Both the position numbers and the translations under genes were made by a program. Positions 1 to 10,062 of a stretch of DNA of 64,000 bases are shown piece after piece. Every line of letters begins with the position of its first letter. Within the stretch, counting starts at the first letter, position 1. The notes below the pieces were generated by a model. That model worked only from the letters and a program-made list of their open reading frames with translations. It was not told where the DNA came from and searched no databases. Source of the stretch: Acanthamoeba castellanii str. Neff (Eukaryota; Discosea; Longamoebia; Acanthamoebidae); contig NW_004457431.1 in NCBI RefSeq assembly GCF_000313135.1, positions 376,623-440,622 of the forward strand. Direction: 5' to 3'.

Positions 1-110
1 TTCAACGAGAGGCACACGACCTTCATGATGTTGTGGCATTGAGCTAGCCCACACCTCAGTACCACCTGCAGGTGAGGAGCAAGTGGTTGAACTCAACCTT
101 CGTTCGGCTC

Positions 111-2293
111 TTAGGCGAGGAGGATATCGGGTTTGGTGTTGTGGAGCGGGGAGGAATGGCCAAGGGCGGGCAGGGACTTCTTCAGGTGCGAGTAGCGCTC
201 CTTGAGCGTGTAGGCAGCGGCCTTGGGCTCTCTCTGTCTGGTGAGCACTCCCTTCAGGTTGGTGGCTCCCACTCGGGTTGCTGGGTGGTGTCACGAAGTG
301 GTTGTCAGACAACGTCACAGGCCAAGGCCGGACCGAGGTGAGCTGCTCACGGAGGGAAGTGAGTGGGATGCATAGGCGGCATACGTGACTGGCCGGTCCG
401 GAAATCGGCAAAGTTCCACACGAGCTCGCCGATGAGGAACTTGCCGATGTACCGGTCAAACACCTGATGGTACTGCTTGAGGAACTCCACCTGGAAGTCC
501 TCCGTGAACTGGCACGCACGAGAGAGAGGAGAAAGCGAGTGTGAGACGCGCAGATTGCAGCATTCTACGGCTCGAGCTGCGCGTGATCTGTACCATGAAG
601 GCGGGGTCGTGGTGCAGGCCAGGCACGGTGTCAGCTCCGTACTCGCTGACGATGATCGGCTTTTGGTACTTGGCCCAGAAGCCCTGAAGATCGGTGTCAA
701 GCTGGTAGGGGATCACCTCCAGCTGCCCCGAGTCCGAGTACCACGCGTAGTACCTGTGGATCCAGAGGAAACGAATCATCAGCGACGGAGGAACCGGGTG
801 GTAGACATCATCATCGGCGGTGACCTCCAGGGTGTAGAGGTACGGCTTGCCGGGCTGCCACAGGGTGAGAGCGTCTGCACATGGGCGTTCAATCATGGCG
901 ATCAATCACAAGCACAAAAGGGGTTTGATGAGCGGACAATGGACCACGCACCCCTTTCCACGACGAGGCTCCCGTTGAGCTGAGCGCTCTGCGCCACAAC
1001 GACACCGTTGCCGTTGATCAGCCTCACCTGCGTCGCTGCTGGGGTCGCAGGACGAGACTCGGGGATCAGGTTGCCCTCTTCGCCCTGAGTTGGCGAGGTC
1101 TTGGCCACAGCGATCTCGTAGTTGACGCTCGCGTCGCCGTTCGGCTGATTTGTAGAGGGGGGAGAGAAGTGAGCGCCCAAACAACAGCTTTTGGAAGTGA
1201 CCGTCGCGACTGCTACCTGAATGTCGTAGGTGAGGGTGATGTCGTCGATCCACTGGCTGGGCGTGGTGTACAGATACACCTCGCGATCGATGCCGGCGTA
1301 GTTGACTGCATCATCGCGACAAAGAAGGTTCAATGAACATCAGTCGCCGTTCGCTCCACGCTTCAGTGAACGACAAAACGGAGTGCGGGACGCGTGCGTA
1401 CAGAAGTCGAAGTGGGTTTCCTGCACGGTGTATCCCTTGGGGTAGCGCGGACCGTGCTCGACCCGCACGTTGCCGGGAGGAAGGGTGAAGGGCGTGAGGG
1501 TGTTGTTCACCGCCACGGTCAGGCGGCTGCGCGCGGTTCCCTTCACGAGCTGGGTAATGTCCGCCTCAAACGGCAGATGGCCGCCGGCGTGGCTGACGAC
1601 CTAGGTCGTGGAGAAGTGAGCACGGGCTCAGACCGGTGCGATTGTTCCAGTGTGCGGGGGGGTGGACGTACAGCAGTGCCGTCGACCCACACGGACGCCG
1701 CGTAGCTCACGCTCTCGAAGCGCAGCACGATGCGCTGGCCAGTGCTGACCCAGGTGTGAGGCACGAAGAAATCGCGCTCGTACCAAACCCACCCGATGTG
1801 CCTGCGCAGCTCGTTGTCTGTGGTCGGAGGTGTGAGCGCCGAAACCTTTGTTTGTTGGCTTCCTTGCCACGCCATTGTGGTGGTGGTGGTGTATGTGCAC
1901 CTTGGGTGATGTCGTTGTAGGAGGCGGGGACGGGCATGTGCAACAGGGGAGCCGCCAGTGGCCTCAACCACCACCGCTCCGCCACGCCCACATTGTGTTT
2001 GTCTTCCTGTATTGGGGGGGGGCAAACGTTAAAAAAAGCGAAGCAAAAGAAAGCGAAGCCGCACAGGTCGACCACACCTTGAAGCGCCAGATGCCGCTCA
2101 AGTCCTTTACGCTGCGCGCTGGGTTGTCCTGCACCTGCAGCATGCCAGCTCCGTACGCGCCGGTCGCCACAAGAAGCAGCACCTGTACCAGTTGCCCACC
2201 CCCCGGGGGTGCGCTTAGTTACCCTCACAAAAAGAAAGATAGGGAGGGCCTGCTGCGCACCAGTGCTGCCGCTACGGCAGCGTGCACCTTCAT
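111..2293 (-). CDS. beta-glucuronidase-like protein lacking the central TIM-barrel segment
   Basis: Glycoside hydrolase family 2 protein of the beta-glucuronidase type, read across several exons. The start at 2293 gives a secretory signal peptide split by an intron (MKVHAAVAAAL, then VLLLVATGAYG). The N-terminal sugar-binding domain follows (DLSGIWRFKV; WYERDFFVP near 1770; VSYAASVWVDG), then the immunoglobulin-like domain (REVYLYTTP; LTLWQPGKPYLYTLEV near 850). The late barrel is present: HRYYAWYSDSGQLEV, the nucleophile motif VSEYGAD, and LIGELVWNFADF near 430. The last exon is recognisable (LKGVLTRQREPKAAAYTLKERY) and ends in TAA at 111. Known GUS enzymes have about 170-190 further residues between the Ig-like domain and the HRYY segment, including the acid/base Glu of the NEP motif. 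Here the two are joined in one open frame near 780-810 with no room for them. Either the gene is a non-catalytic relic or the assembly dropped a segment. Family assignment is firm; activity is doubtful. Confidence 0.82.
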
Positions 2294-2445
2294 GTCAAGA
2301 CGTGTGATTACAACTGCAGAAGCCCGACCTCGTTGCTTCTCTTTTGCGTGTCTCTTGTCGGGCCTCGGAAACGGCCAGCCAATGGTGGCAAAGCACTAGT
2401 GAAGTGGCCCTCTTCGTCAAAGTAGTACTTTGTCATCACCCGGGT

Positions 2446-2451
2446 TTTATT
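2446..2451 (-). terminator. possible polyadenylation signal of the F-box/WD40 gene
   Basis: TTTATT on the + strand is AATAAA on the - strand, six bases beyond the F-box/WD40 stop codon. This is very close to the stop, so it may be chance. Confidence 0.3.
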
Positions 2452-2457
2452 GGGTCA

Positions 2458-4189
2458 CTACCCGATGAGCCACATCTTGAGCGAGTCGTCGAGCGATCCG
2501 CTGGCGAAGGCGTTCTCGTGCACGTCCATGTTGATGATGTCTCGCGTGTGCGCCTGTATCGTGTACAGGGGCGCATCGCTCGTGCCTCGATAGTCCCACA
2601 CCTGCAGAGAAAGTGGAGAATCAGACACAGTGGTCCGTGATGCGCGAGAGCGCGTCGTCCACGTCATCAGGATCACATGCACACGAGCGGAAGCGGGCGG
2701 CCTACCCGAATTGTGCCATCGCCACCGCCCGAGACTATTTTGTAGTCATCCACGTACACATACTTGACGTAGCCCTGATGCCCTTTCAGTGTCCGCCTGG
2801 CAGAGCATGTTCGAGAAGCGAGTGAGCCGAGCCACCCACGCAGAGAGAAAGGCGACGAAGACGAACCTGGGCTGACCGGTATTCCAGTCCCATATCTTCA
2901 CCATAAAGTCGCTATCGCCGGACACGATGGCATCTCTATCGAAGACGAGGCATCGCACTTCGCTGCGTCGGTTCTCTTTGTCGAGGTTGTGTAGAGTAAA
3001 CAAGCGCGATTCCTGCTCCACGATACATGCGCAATCGTTAGAAGCGCGAGAAGGCACTGGGTGCACGTGCACGGTACCGTGTCGGCGTCCCACATGCAAA
3101 TGGTGCCGTCCAGCGAACCGGACACGATCGTGTTGTCCGCAAACTGGAGGCCCATTACGCCATCGGTGTGGCCAATCAGGGTGGAGGTCGGCTCGCTCGT
3201 GTCGGACCATCGCCACAGCTTGACTGACTTGTCTCCCGAGCACGAAACCAGCACCTCGTCGTCGTACTGTTACCACAGAAACAAGTTGTCATTCGGGTGC
3301 ACGATGCACGACGTAGGCAATGCCGAGTGGCACTGAAGGAGATAAAACCTGCAGTCGCTTCACCCAGCCCGTGTGGCCTTTGAGCTTCTTGGTGCACACA
3401 CCCGCCCAATTCCACACCCTTATGTGCATGTCCCCCGAGCAACTGACAATCTGCACAAAGTGAAGACGCACACATCATTGTAGTCGAGGGGTAAGCAAAG
3501 CGGATGAAAGGACTTGGGGGGGGGGTCGGTGTGCGCGTACCTTTTCGTCGTCGTACTGAACGGCTCCCACCCAGTCGCGGTGGCCCGAGAGGGTGAGGGT
3601 GAGCTTTGACGTCTTGCGGTCGTATACACGGATGTGCGAGTCCTGCATGCCGCACACCACCTTCTCCTCGTCGAACTTCACCGCGTACACGGAGCTGGAC
3701 GTGGTCACCGTGTCCTGCGGCGTGTAGCTGCCCGTCATCCAGCTGCGCTTCGTCAGGCAGCCCTTTTTGAACATCTCTCGCCAGTCTCTCCCCACGCTTC
3801 CTGCAACAAACGTGGGAGTGAGGTCTGCCTCGAACGCAAATCTAAAGTGGATGGGGAGCTGTACCTGCGGAGGAGCGTATTGAAGTAGCGGCAAGAGAAG
3901 ATGAGGAGGAAGAGTGTAGACGAAAGCTCTTGCGCTCCCGCACTCTGTGCAGCTCGCGCATGTAGAGGGAACGCCAGAGCGTAGAATCGAGTGCCAATTT
4001 GTGCCAATGCCTGCTGACGAAGCCAACGATGCACACCTCTCGCGGACCCAGGTAGGACAGCACATGCAGCGCGATCTCGTTGGGCAAGTCGTCCACCATC
4101 AGCCCTTCACAGCTGCCCTCCTCAGCCGCGTAGCAGCACTCGTCCCGCCGCCGCAGCGTGGAGCCATCCACAGAGCGCCAGCCCTCCAT
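2458..4189 (-). CDS. F-box and WD40-repeat protein
   Basis: Putative SCF ubiquitin-ligase substrate adaptor. The N-terminal F-box lies at about residues 30-80 (MVDDLPNEIALHVLSYLG, then VSRHWHKLALDSTLW), after a short hydrophilic leader. A linker containing WREMFKKGCLTKRSW is common upstream of WD40 propellers in F-box proteins. WD repeats follow through several exons to the C-terminus: VVCGMQDSHIRVYD, IVSCSGDMHIRVWNW, LVSCSGDKSVKLWRW, IVSGSLDGTICMWD, AIVSGDSDFMVKIWDW, IVSGGGDGTIRV and AFASGSLDDSLKMW. That is about seven blades, enough for one propeller. The layout resembles Fbw7/Cdc4-type adaptors, but the substrate cannot be inferred. The start is the first ATG of the frame. It is divergent from PSMG2 across 72 bp. 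Confidence 0.9.
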
Positions 4190-4261
4190 CTTGCTGTCGT
4201 TTGGCTATTAAATAAAAAAGAAAAACAGAAATGATGTATTTTCTTATTTCTGCAGCAAAGG
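4190..4261. promoter_or_regulatory. 72-bp shared promoter between F-box/WD40 and PSMG2
   Basis: Only 72 bases separate the two divergent start codons. The stretch is distinctly AT-rich (TATTAAATAAAAAAG on + around 4206) against GC-rich genes on both sides, consistent with a bidirectional core promoter. No specific factor site is recognised. Confidence 0.55.
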
Positions 4262-5693
4262 ATGACGACTTTCTTCTCGGCCAGCCAAGATGCGCCCGAT
4301 TTCACCAACAACGTGCTCGTTCTGGTGCGCTACTACCTTGCACCCTCATCGTCTCCTTACCGTTCGATCCAGCGACTTTTCAATCTTTTAAATGAGATTT
4401 ATATCTTCATCTTGTGGCCAATTCTAACTGTGCGTTGCTACGCTGACGCTGACGATCACCACCAACAGCCGACCCTGTCGGTGGGGAAAGTGGGCGGCCT
4501 GACGGTCGATCTGCTGGCCGCCACCTATGGGCTCCCGCGCGTGGGCTGGCTCGAGGACGAGAACGTGCTGCCCGTGGCCAGCAACGACACCCTCACGCTC
4601 CTTCCGCGACCCGACGGCGCCCTCTCCACCAACCTCGAAGGTGCGTGTGCGCGTGTGCGCGTGTGCGCGTGTGCTATGAACGAATGAGTGCGCTGACCGC
4701 TGCGTTGTGCAGTGTTCCAAGACGTGGCGAACAAAGTGACCTACGTCCAGCAGCGCGCCCCTGTGATCCGAGTACGTCATGCGCCTCATCTCGTGCTCGC
4801 TAGCAACCGCATGATCACTCATCATCTATGTGGGGCCCAATCTGCCTCTTCAGAACCGAAACGCGGCGTTTGTACAGAACCTGTTCCAGTGGATCAAGGA
4901 GGCCAGGGTACGCGCAAGTCTCTTTTACATCGAGAGTGGCGAGACTCCTCCATCTGACAGCGCTGTGCAATCATCAGTTCAGGGAAGTGGTGCTGCTCAG
5001 CAGCGTGGATTCGGCTCGTCGCATCGCCGAGGCGCAATTCTAGTATACCTTCTGCCCCCCACCCCTCTCGCTCACACATCCGCTCTCCCCGCGCCTTTCC
5101 GCCGCAAAGACTGACAAACTGCGCCACGAACCACAAACAGCGACCGGCACGCCATCACCTGCCGATATGTGGTGGGCGGCGGCGCCGAGCCCAAGAGCAG
5201 CCGATTCAAGTGGCCGCTGCTGGAGGAGGGCAGCTTCGATTCGGCCTTCAAGAACACGAGCTTCACCCACCTTGCGTTCGACGCTTGCAAGGTATGATCA
5301 AGATGATGATGATGCTACATTCTCCTCTTCTCCGCGCGCTCGCCACTCCGCGCTCTACATGTGACACGTTAATAATAATGAAATTTCCAGAGGGACGGGC
5401 TGGCCGCGACGATCTTGACTATCTTCTGCGCCGACGGCGTCAACATCCCTCACGCCTTCGCCATGGCCGACGCCGCGTTCCACTACCTCGACCTGAGCCA
5501 CCCCCAGACCGCCGCAGCTCCAGCATCGGGTACGGCACCATCGGCTCTTCCGCGCTCTTTGGGTCACATCCCGCAAACCAACACTCGCTCAACAGAGGAC
5601 GAGAAGGCGAAGCCGCCGCGCTGGCGTCCGCCCACGTCGTGGCACCATCTGTTCGAAATGGCCTCCTCCTTCGATGCCACCCTCTTTGGTTGA
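4262..5693 (+). CDS. PSMG2: proteasome assembly chaperone 2 (PAC2 family)
   Basis: Chaperone that, with PAC1, assembles 20S proteasome alpha rings. Exon 1 encodes MTTFFSASQDAPDFTNNVLV; an intron (about 4325-4467) leads to TLSVGKVGGLTVDLLAATYG, the conserved N-terminal beta-strand/helix of PSMG2. Further exons give PRVGWLEDENVLPV, the segment VQQRAPVIR, NAAFVQNLFQWIKEA and REVVLLSSVDSARRI. Then come FKWPLLEEGSFDS and ILTIFCADGVNIPHAFAMAD, matching the family ILxxxxEGDNIPDA region. The C-terminal exon is partly low-complexity (Pro/Ala) and ends FEMASSFDATLFG. Overall length and exon order match the 260-300 residue family. It is convergent with the methyltransferase gene downstream. Confidence 0.85.
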
Positions 5694-5858
5694 TCACGGC
5701 CGTGTGTATGCAACCAACCCAACCCAACCAACTCCAAACACCAACACTATGCATCGTCTTCGTTTTCGCTCTTTTTGATGCTACGTGCCCGATTGTAAGA
5801 CGAGAAGAGAGAAGAGGCGGAGAAGGAAAGAGGCAGAGGGGGGGGGGCATGTGGGCGC

Positions 5859-7193
5859 CTAGGCGAGGGTGGTGATCGGTACAGCGGCGAGGGGCACGAG
5901 AGGCGGGGGCGAGAGGAAGTAGACGTCGATGTCGTCGGCCGAGAAGTCCTCGTCTAGGTCCTCCCGCGACACCGTCTCCACCCCAAAGTTCTTCTCCTTC
6001 ATCGCCTGCCAGAACAGATCCTCTGCGCCGCCACATCCGAACAAAGTGAGTACACCATGGTGGCGATGGCCACGGCCGTCGCAAGTGTCGTGTGTCGTGT
6101 GTCGTGTGTGTGTCGTGTGTTGTGCACATGGGCATGTACCGTGCTTGTGGTTCCTGTGTTCGATGGAGATGAGGATCTTGGTCTCGGGCTTGGCGAGAAG
6201 GACCAGGCTGTCGACGAGGAGGTCGTAGGGCGCGTTGTTGAACACGCAATCGCTCACCACAATCCATGAAATGGTGTCCTGCCCGCCCACCGCCACCATC
6301 GTCAGCTCACCACCTCACGAAAAGTGCGAGTGAGAAGGCGATGTGAAGAGCCTACCGCCTCGAGCTGCTCGTTTCGGTCGCCCCAGTTCAGCTCGACCAC
6401 CTCCACGTCAGCCACCCGCGGGTTGTTGGCTGCGAACCGCACGCCACAACACACGCCGCACGCCACAACACAACACGTTGGCCGACGGTTGTGGCTGTGG
6501 AGATGTGGGTAGTACGTACTTCCATTGTGCTCCAGGTTCTGGTGGATGAGCGGAAGAAGAGGCGCCTGCTCTGTCACCACCACCTTGGCTTGGTCTACAA
6601 GAAGAAGAGGAGGAAGAGGAAGAAGAGGAAGAAGATGATGACTACTGCGTTAGCGTGGTGAGCTGATTGGAGGAGATGACTCAGGAGGGCCACGCCATGG
6701 AGGGGAGAGGCACCGAAAAAGAGAGCGCAGACCATGCCGAGGAGGCCGTTGCCGCTGCCCAACTCCACGATCGACGCCGGTGGCGGCTGGAAGGACTTCA
6801 GGTTCTTCTCCAGGTACCTGTCGTGGTGCCACAATAATTATTATATAAAATACATAATAAGTATAAATAAATGAATTGTACAAATAAATGAATAGTTTTG
6901 CTTGTAATCGAATAAATAAAATAACAAATCCGTGGAATAAAAGGAGTGTACTTGGAGAGGACGACGGCGCAGTCCCAGACGATGGCGCCGGTGCCGAGGC
7001 CGGAAGTCTCGCCGCCAGTAATCTGGATAGCCTCGAGTTGATGCCCACCGACGTCGAGAGCGAATGCCCGGTCGGCTCCACGCGCTCGTCGCCACTGCAG
7101 CTGCCTCTGGATGCGCCTGGCCCGTTCCGAGACACCTCCTCTGCCGTTCTTTTCTTGCGGTTGTTGTTGCTGATGTTGTTCTTGGTCTGCCAT
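5859..7193 (-). CDS. METTL21-type (methyltransferase 16 family) protein-lysine methyltransferase
   Basis: Seven-beta-strand SAM-dependent methyltransferase. After a Gln-rich leader, the first exon gives VGGHQLEAIQITGG and GTGAIVWDCAVVLSKY, the usual N-terminal block of METTL21/FAM86-like enzymes (whole-protein W-x-x-A-x-x-L). Motif I follows as SIVELGSGNGLLGMV near 6760. The acidic strand VVVTEQAPLLPLIHQNL and VVELNWGDR follow. ISWIVVSDCVFNNAPYDLLV near 6260 is the post-I motif, where these enzymes normally have DxxY; here it reads DCVF. The C-terminus ends in hydrophobic VPLAAVPITTLA. The intron around 6838-6945 is unusually AT-rich. The substrate is unknown; family members modify elongation factors, Hsp70 or VCP. 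Confidence 0.8.
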
Positions 7194-7598
7194 CCTTTGT
7201 TGTTGTTTGCTTGCTGGCTCGTTACAGCCAAATACTAAGTTATTGCAACCACACCCCTTGCGCTGTCGACAGAGAAAAGGCCGAAGTGAAGGTGTCTCGA
7301 CGGCGAGTAAGACTGTGTTTCGTGTTGTGATCTTCTTTTTATACAGTATACAAATGCTTCCTCCTCTCTCTCTCCTTCTCGCGTCCCCTCAACCCACGGA
7401 TCGCAAGCGCTCTGTCGGCCACTCGAGCGAATGATCAGAAGTATCAACGATTTGGCCTCCTTGTCTCCACCTCCCTCCTCCCTCCGTGCTTCCATCGCCC
7501 ACTCCGCTCTCTCCCTCCTTCTGCCCTCGCTACCTTCTGAACAGATACGTACGGAGCTGCCAGCCAAGTAGTGCTTGCTTGGTTACGCCCACCACCTT
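7194..7598. other. intergenic: methyltransferase promoter and PAK 3' flank
   Basis: About 400 bp between two - strand genes. It holds pyrimidine-rich tracts (CTCTCTCTCCTTCTC near 7370 and CCTCCCTCC near 7475) and no convincing coding frame. No RNA gene is seen. Confidence 0.5.
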
Positions 7599-9686
7599 CT
7601 ACTCCAACAGCTCGTTGTTCTTGGCCGCGGCCTTCTTCGCGCCCTCGATCACCTGCACGAGCCCGTTGCCGCCTGTCGACGTCTTCATGAACGGATGCTG
7701 CGAGAAGCCCAGAAAAGAAGGCGATGAGTGATCAGCACCAGACGCGGCCTTCGTCAGGTGCGAGTGGGCAGAGGGAGAGGGGGGGGGTACCTTCAAAAGC
7801 TCGTTCGCGTCGGGCCTCGCGCTTGGGTCCTTCTCGAGGGTGAGGGAAACGAAGTTCTGGAAGTGCTGCGACCACTTCGAGGGCTCCTTGAGGTCGGGGA
7901 TACCCTTCGTTGTGATCAAGAACAGGGCCTGGGTGGTGATGAAAGAGTGGTGAGCGAGTTGAACTTCAAGGAGACAGATAGCAGCGAATAAAATAAAAGA
8001 GGCGCGAGCAAGTACCCGGAGAGGCGGGAACTCCATGTACGGCGGCTCGCCCTCGGCCATCTCCATGATCATGATGCCCAGCGACCAGATGTCGACCTTG
8101 GTGTCGTACTCCTGACCGCGGATAAGCTCCGGCGCCATCCAGTACGGCGTGCCCACAATCGTTTGGCGCTTGTTCTTCTGCTGGGTGAGCTGGGCCGCAT
8201 AACCAAAATCGGCTGCGCGTGCGAAGGGAGAAGGGCAGTGAGTAATAAATAACGGGAGAGGGTGAGAGCTAATGACGCTCGAACGCATGGTGAGGCGTGC
8301 GTACCAATCTTGACTTCTCCCCTGGAGCCCAACAAAATGTTGTCGCTCTTAATATCTCTGTGAATTCTGTGCAGGCTGTGAATGTAGGCGAGACCCTTGA
8401 GAGTCTGCACGAGAGAACGAACGAAAGAAAAGAGGAAAGAGAGGAACGTTGAGTATTCGAGTGTTGGCACCGGCCGTGCGCAGCCAGCTGAGCGAACAAT
8501 AGGAATGCAGGGGAAAGGCAATGGCAGCGCACCTCCTGGCAGACCCAAGCAATATTGCCCTCGGTCATCTGGACATCTTCGAACTGCTCCAGAATCTCTG
8601 TCAAGCAACCACCACCCATGTACTCCATGGCGACCTGGTAGCACAAGAGAACGCAGCTGCGTCAGCTCGGCGACCACCCGGAGGCTCGTGTGGTGAAGGG
8701 ACAGCGCGCGCATACCCAGAGCTTATCCTCGACTCTGTAGCTGTCGAGGTAGCGGACGACGTTGGGGTGCGTGCTCTCCTTCATGATGTGGATCTCCGAG
8801 GTCAGGAGCTTAATGTTTTGGGCGTTGAGCGGCATCTTCTTGATGGCAATCTGCAAAGACACGAAACAGAGAGAATAGAGCACACGGGGGTAGAAGAGAC
8901 AAGAAGGAGTTTGAGCAAGGGAACAAAGGGACAGCGTGAAAGCGGCGTAACGTACCTGCTCGTTGGTGTTGACGTCGGTGGCAAGGAACACCTCGCCGGC
9001 GGCACCCTCGCCAATCTTGGTGGGGTTGAGGTACACCTTGGTGGGATCATCCTTGCTGACCAAGTCGTCTGGAAGAAGGAAGAGGAGAGGGGGCGAGCAA
9101 AAAGTGAATTGGCTGCGCCGAAAATGAAAATGAAGGCAAGCGAGATGCCATTGAAGCACAAGAAATCGACTCACGAGGAGGGGGGCACGTACTGAGGGTG
9201 ATGGTCTGTTCCGGCGGCAGGGCCTCGTTGGAGCACTTGGCCTCTTCCTCAGCCTTCTTGTTTTGGTTGTGGGTGAACTCGAGCACGTCGAGCACAAGGT
9301 CGGGATGGGCAAGGACATCCTTCTTGGTGATGTTACCCGTCTTGAGTAGGGCCTCCATCTCTGGGGGCAAGCCCTATTGCACCAAAATCCTTATTTTTTA
9401 GCTCTGCATCCCATGAAAAGCCCACCATGGGGAGAATGAGAACACAAAGGATACCTTGTAGCCGGTGTCGGAGTTGAAATCGACATGGACGTGGTGCTTA
9501 ATGTTGTAGGGCGAGCTCACGCTGGGCGCGGGGCCTGCCGACGATTCGACTGCTGCGCGAGATTGACATGATCGTGAGGATAGAAGGGTTGATGGGTCCC
9601 CTTGAAAGCCCAACATTTTCTTCGATCCTTGGCATATTCCGTATAGAAGGGGAAGGCGTACTCTTCTTCCTCCTGAAGGGCCACAT
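7599..9686 (-). CDS. p21-activated kinase (PAK), Ste20 family
   Basis: Effector kinase of Rac/Cdc42. A short first exon (MWPFRRKK, start 9686) splices by a GTACG donor to VESSAGPAPSVSSPYN. The CRIB/p21-binding core follows (PYNIKHHVHVDFN, then LPPEMEALLKTGNITKKDV) as residues about 20-90. The kinase domain has a Gly loop (IGEGAAGEV), VAIK-type lysine (IAIKKMPLN) and hinge MEYMGGGCL. The catalytic loop is IHRDIKSDN, the DFG motif ADFGYAAQL, and the activation segment TIVGTPYWMAPE. Next come DIWSLGIMIMEM and HPFMKTSTGGNG, with a short tail KNNELLE. The acidic PIX-binding and long autoinhibitory linkers of metazoan PAKs are short here. All catalytic residues are present, so it should be active. 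Confidence 0.92.
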
Positions 9687-10062
9687 GGTGAATTGAATAA
9701 TCGGCTAATCTAAGGGGGCCAGAGAGACGTTGGTAAGAGAGGATAAGCGGAAGAAGATAACCACCACCCCTCGACTCGCCTTCAACCACCAACCTTGTCA
9801 CAACAGATTCCAAGTCGTTTGATCACGTCGCCTGGTGTCGTGACTCGACCGATGAAAGTGGATGGGTTCTTCCTTCGCCTCCTTCACGGCAACCGCTTCG
9901 GGCTGGCCGTAGTGACCTGTGCCTGCCCGACCAATGGCCGCCCAACCCACACCAAAGTCCACCAGAATTACTGTTGATCCGAGAAACAAAGAAAATGAAA
10001 AGGAAACTATTTACAGAATTTATTTATCGTCATCTTTGCCGGAGCAGCAGAGCGAGAGCAAA
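9687..10062. promoter_or_regulatory. divergent promoter region between PAK and the GT-B/TTLL12 gene
   Basis: 376 bp between divergent start codons. The right half is AT-rich (ACAGAATTTATTTATCGTC at about 10014-10032), just before the + strand ATG. No gene is seen. Confidence 0.45.

Noticed and set aside
1..42. Short + strand open end (FNERHTTFMMLWH, stop at 40-42) that could be the tail of a gene to the left
   Set aside because: Only 13 codons are visible and no family is recognisable; left unannotated.
6838..6945. AT-rich patch suspected to be a mobile element or promoter
   Set aside because: It sits between two methyltransferase exons and has intron boundaries; simply an AT-rich intron.
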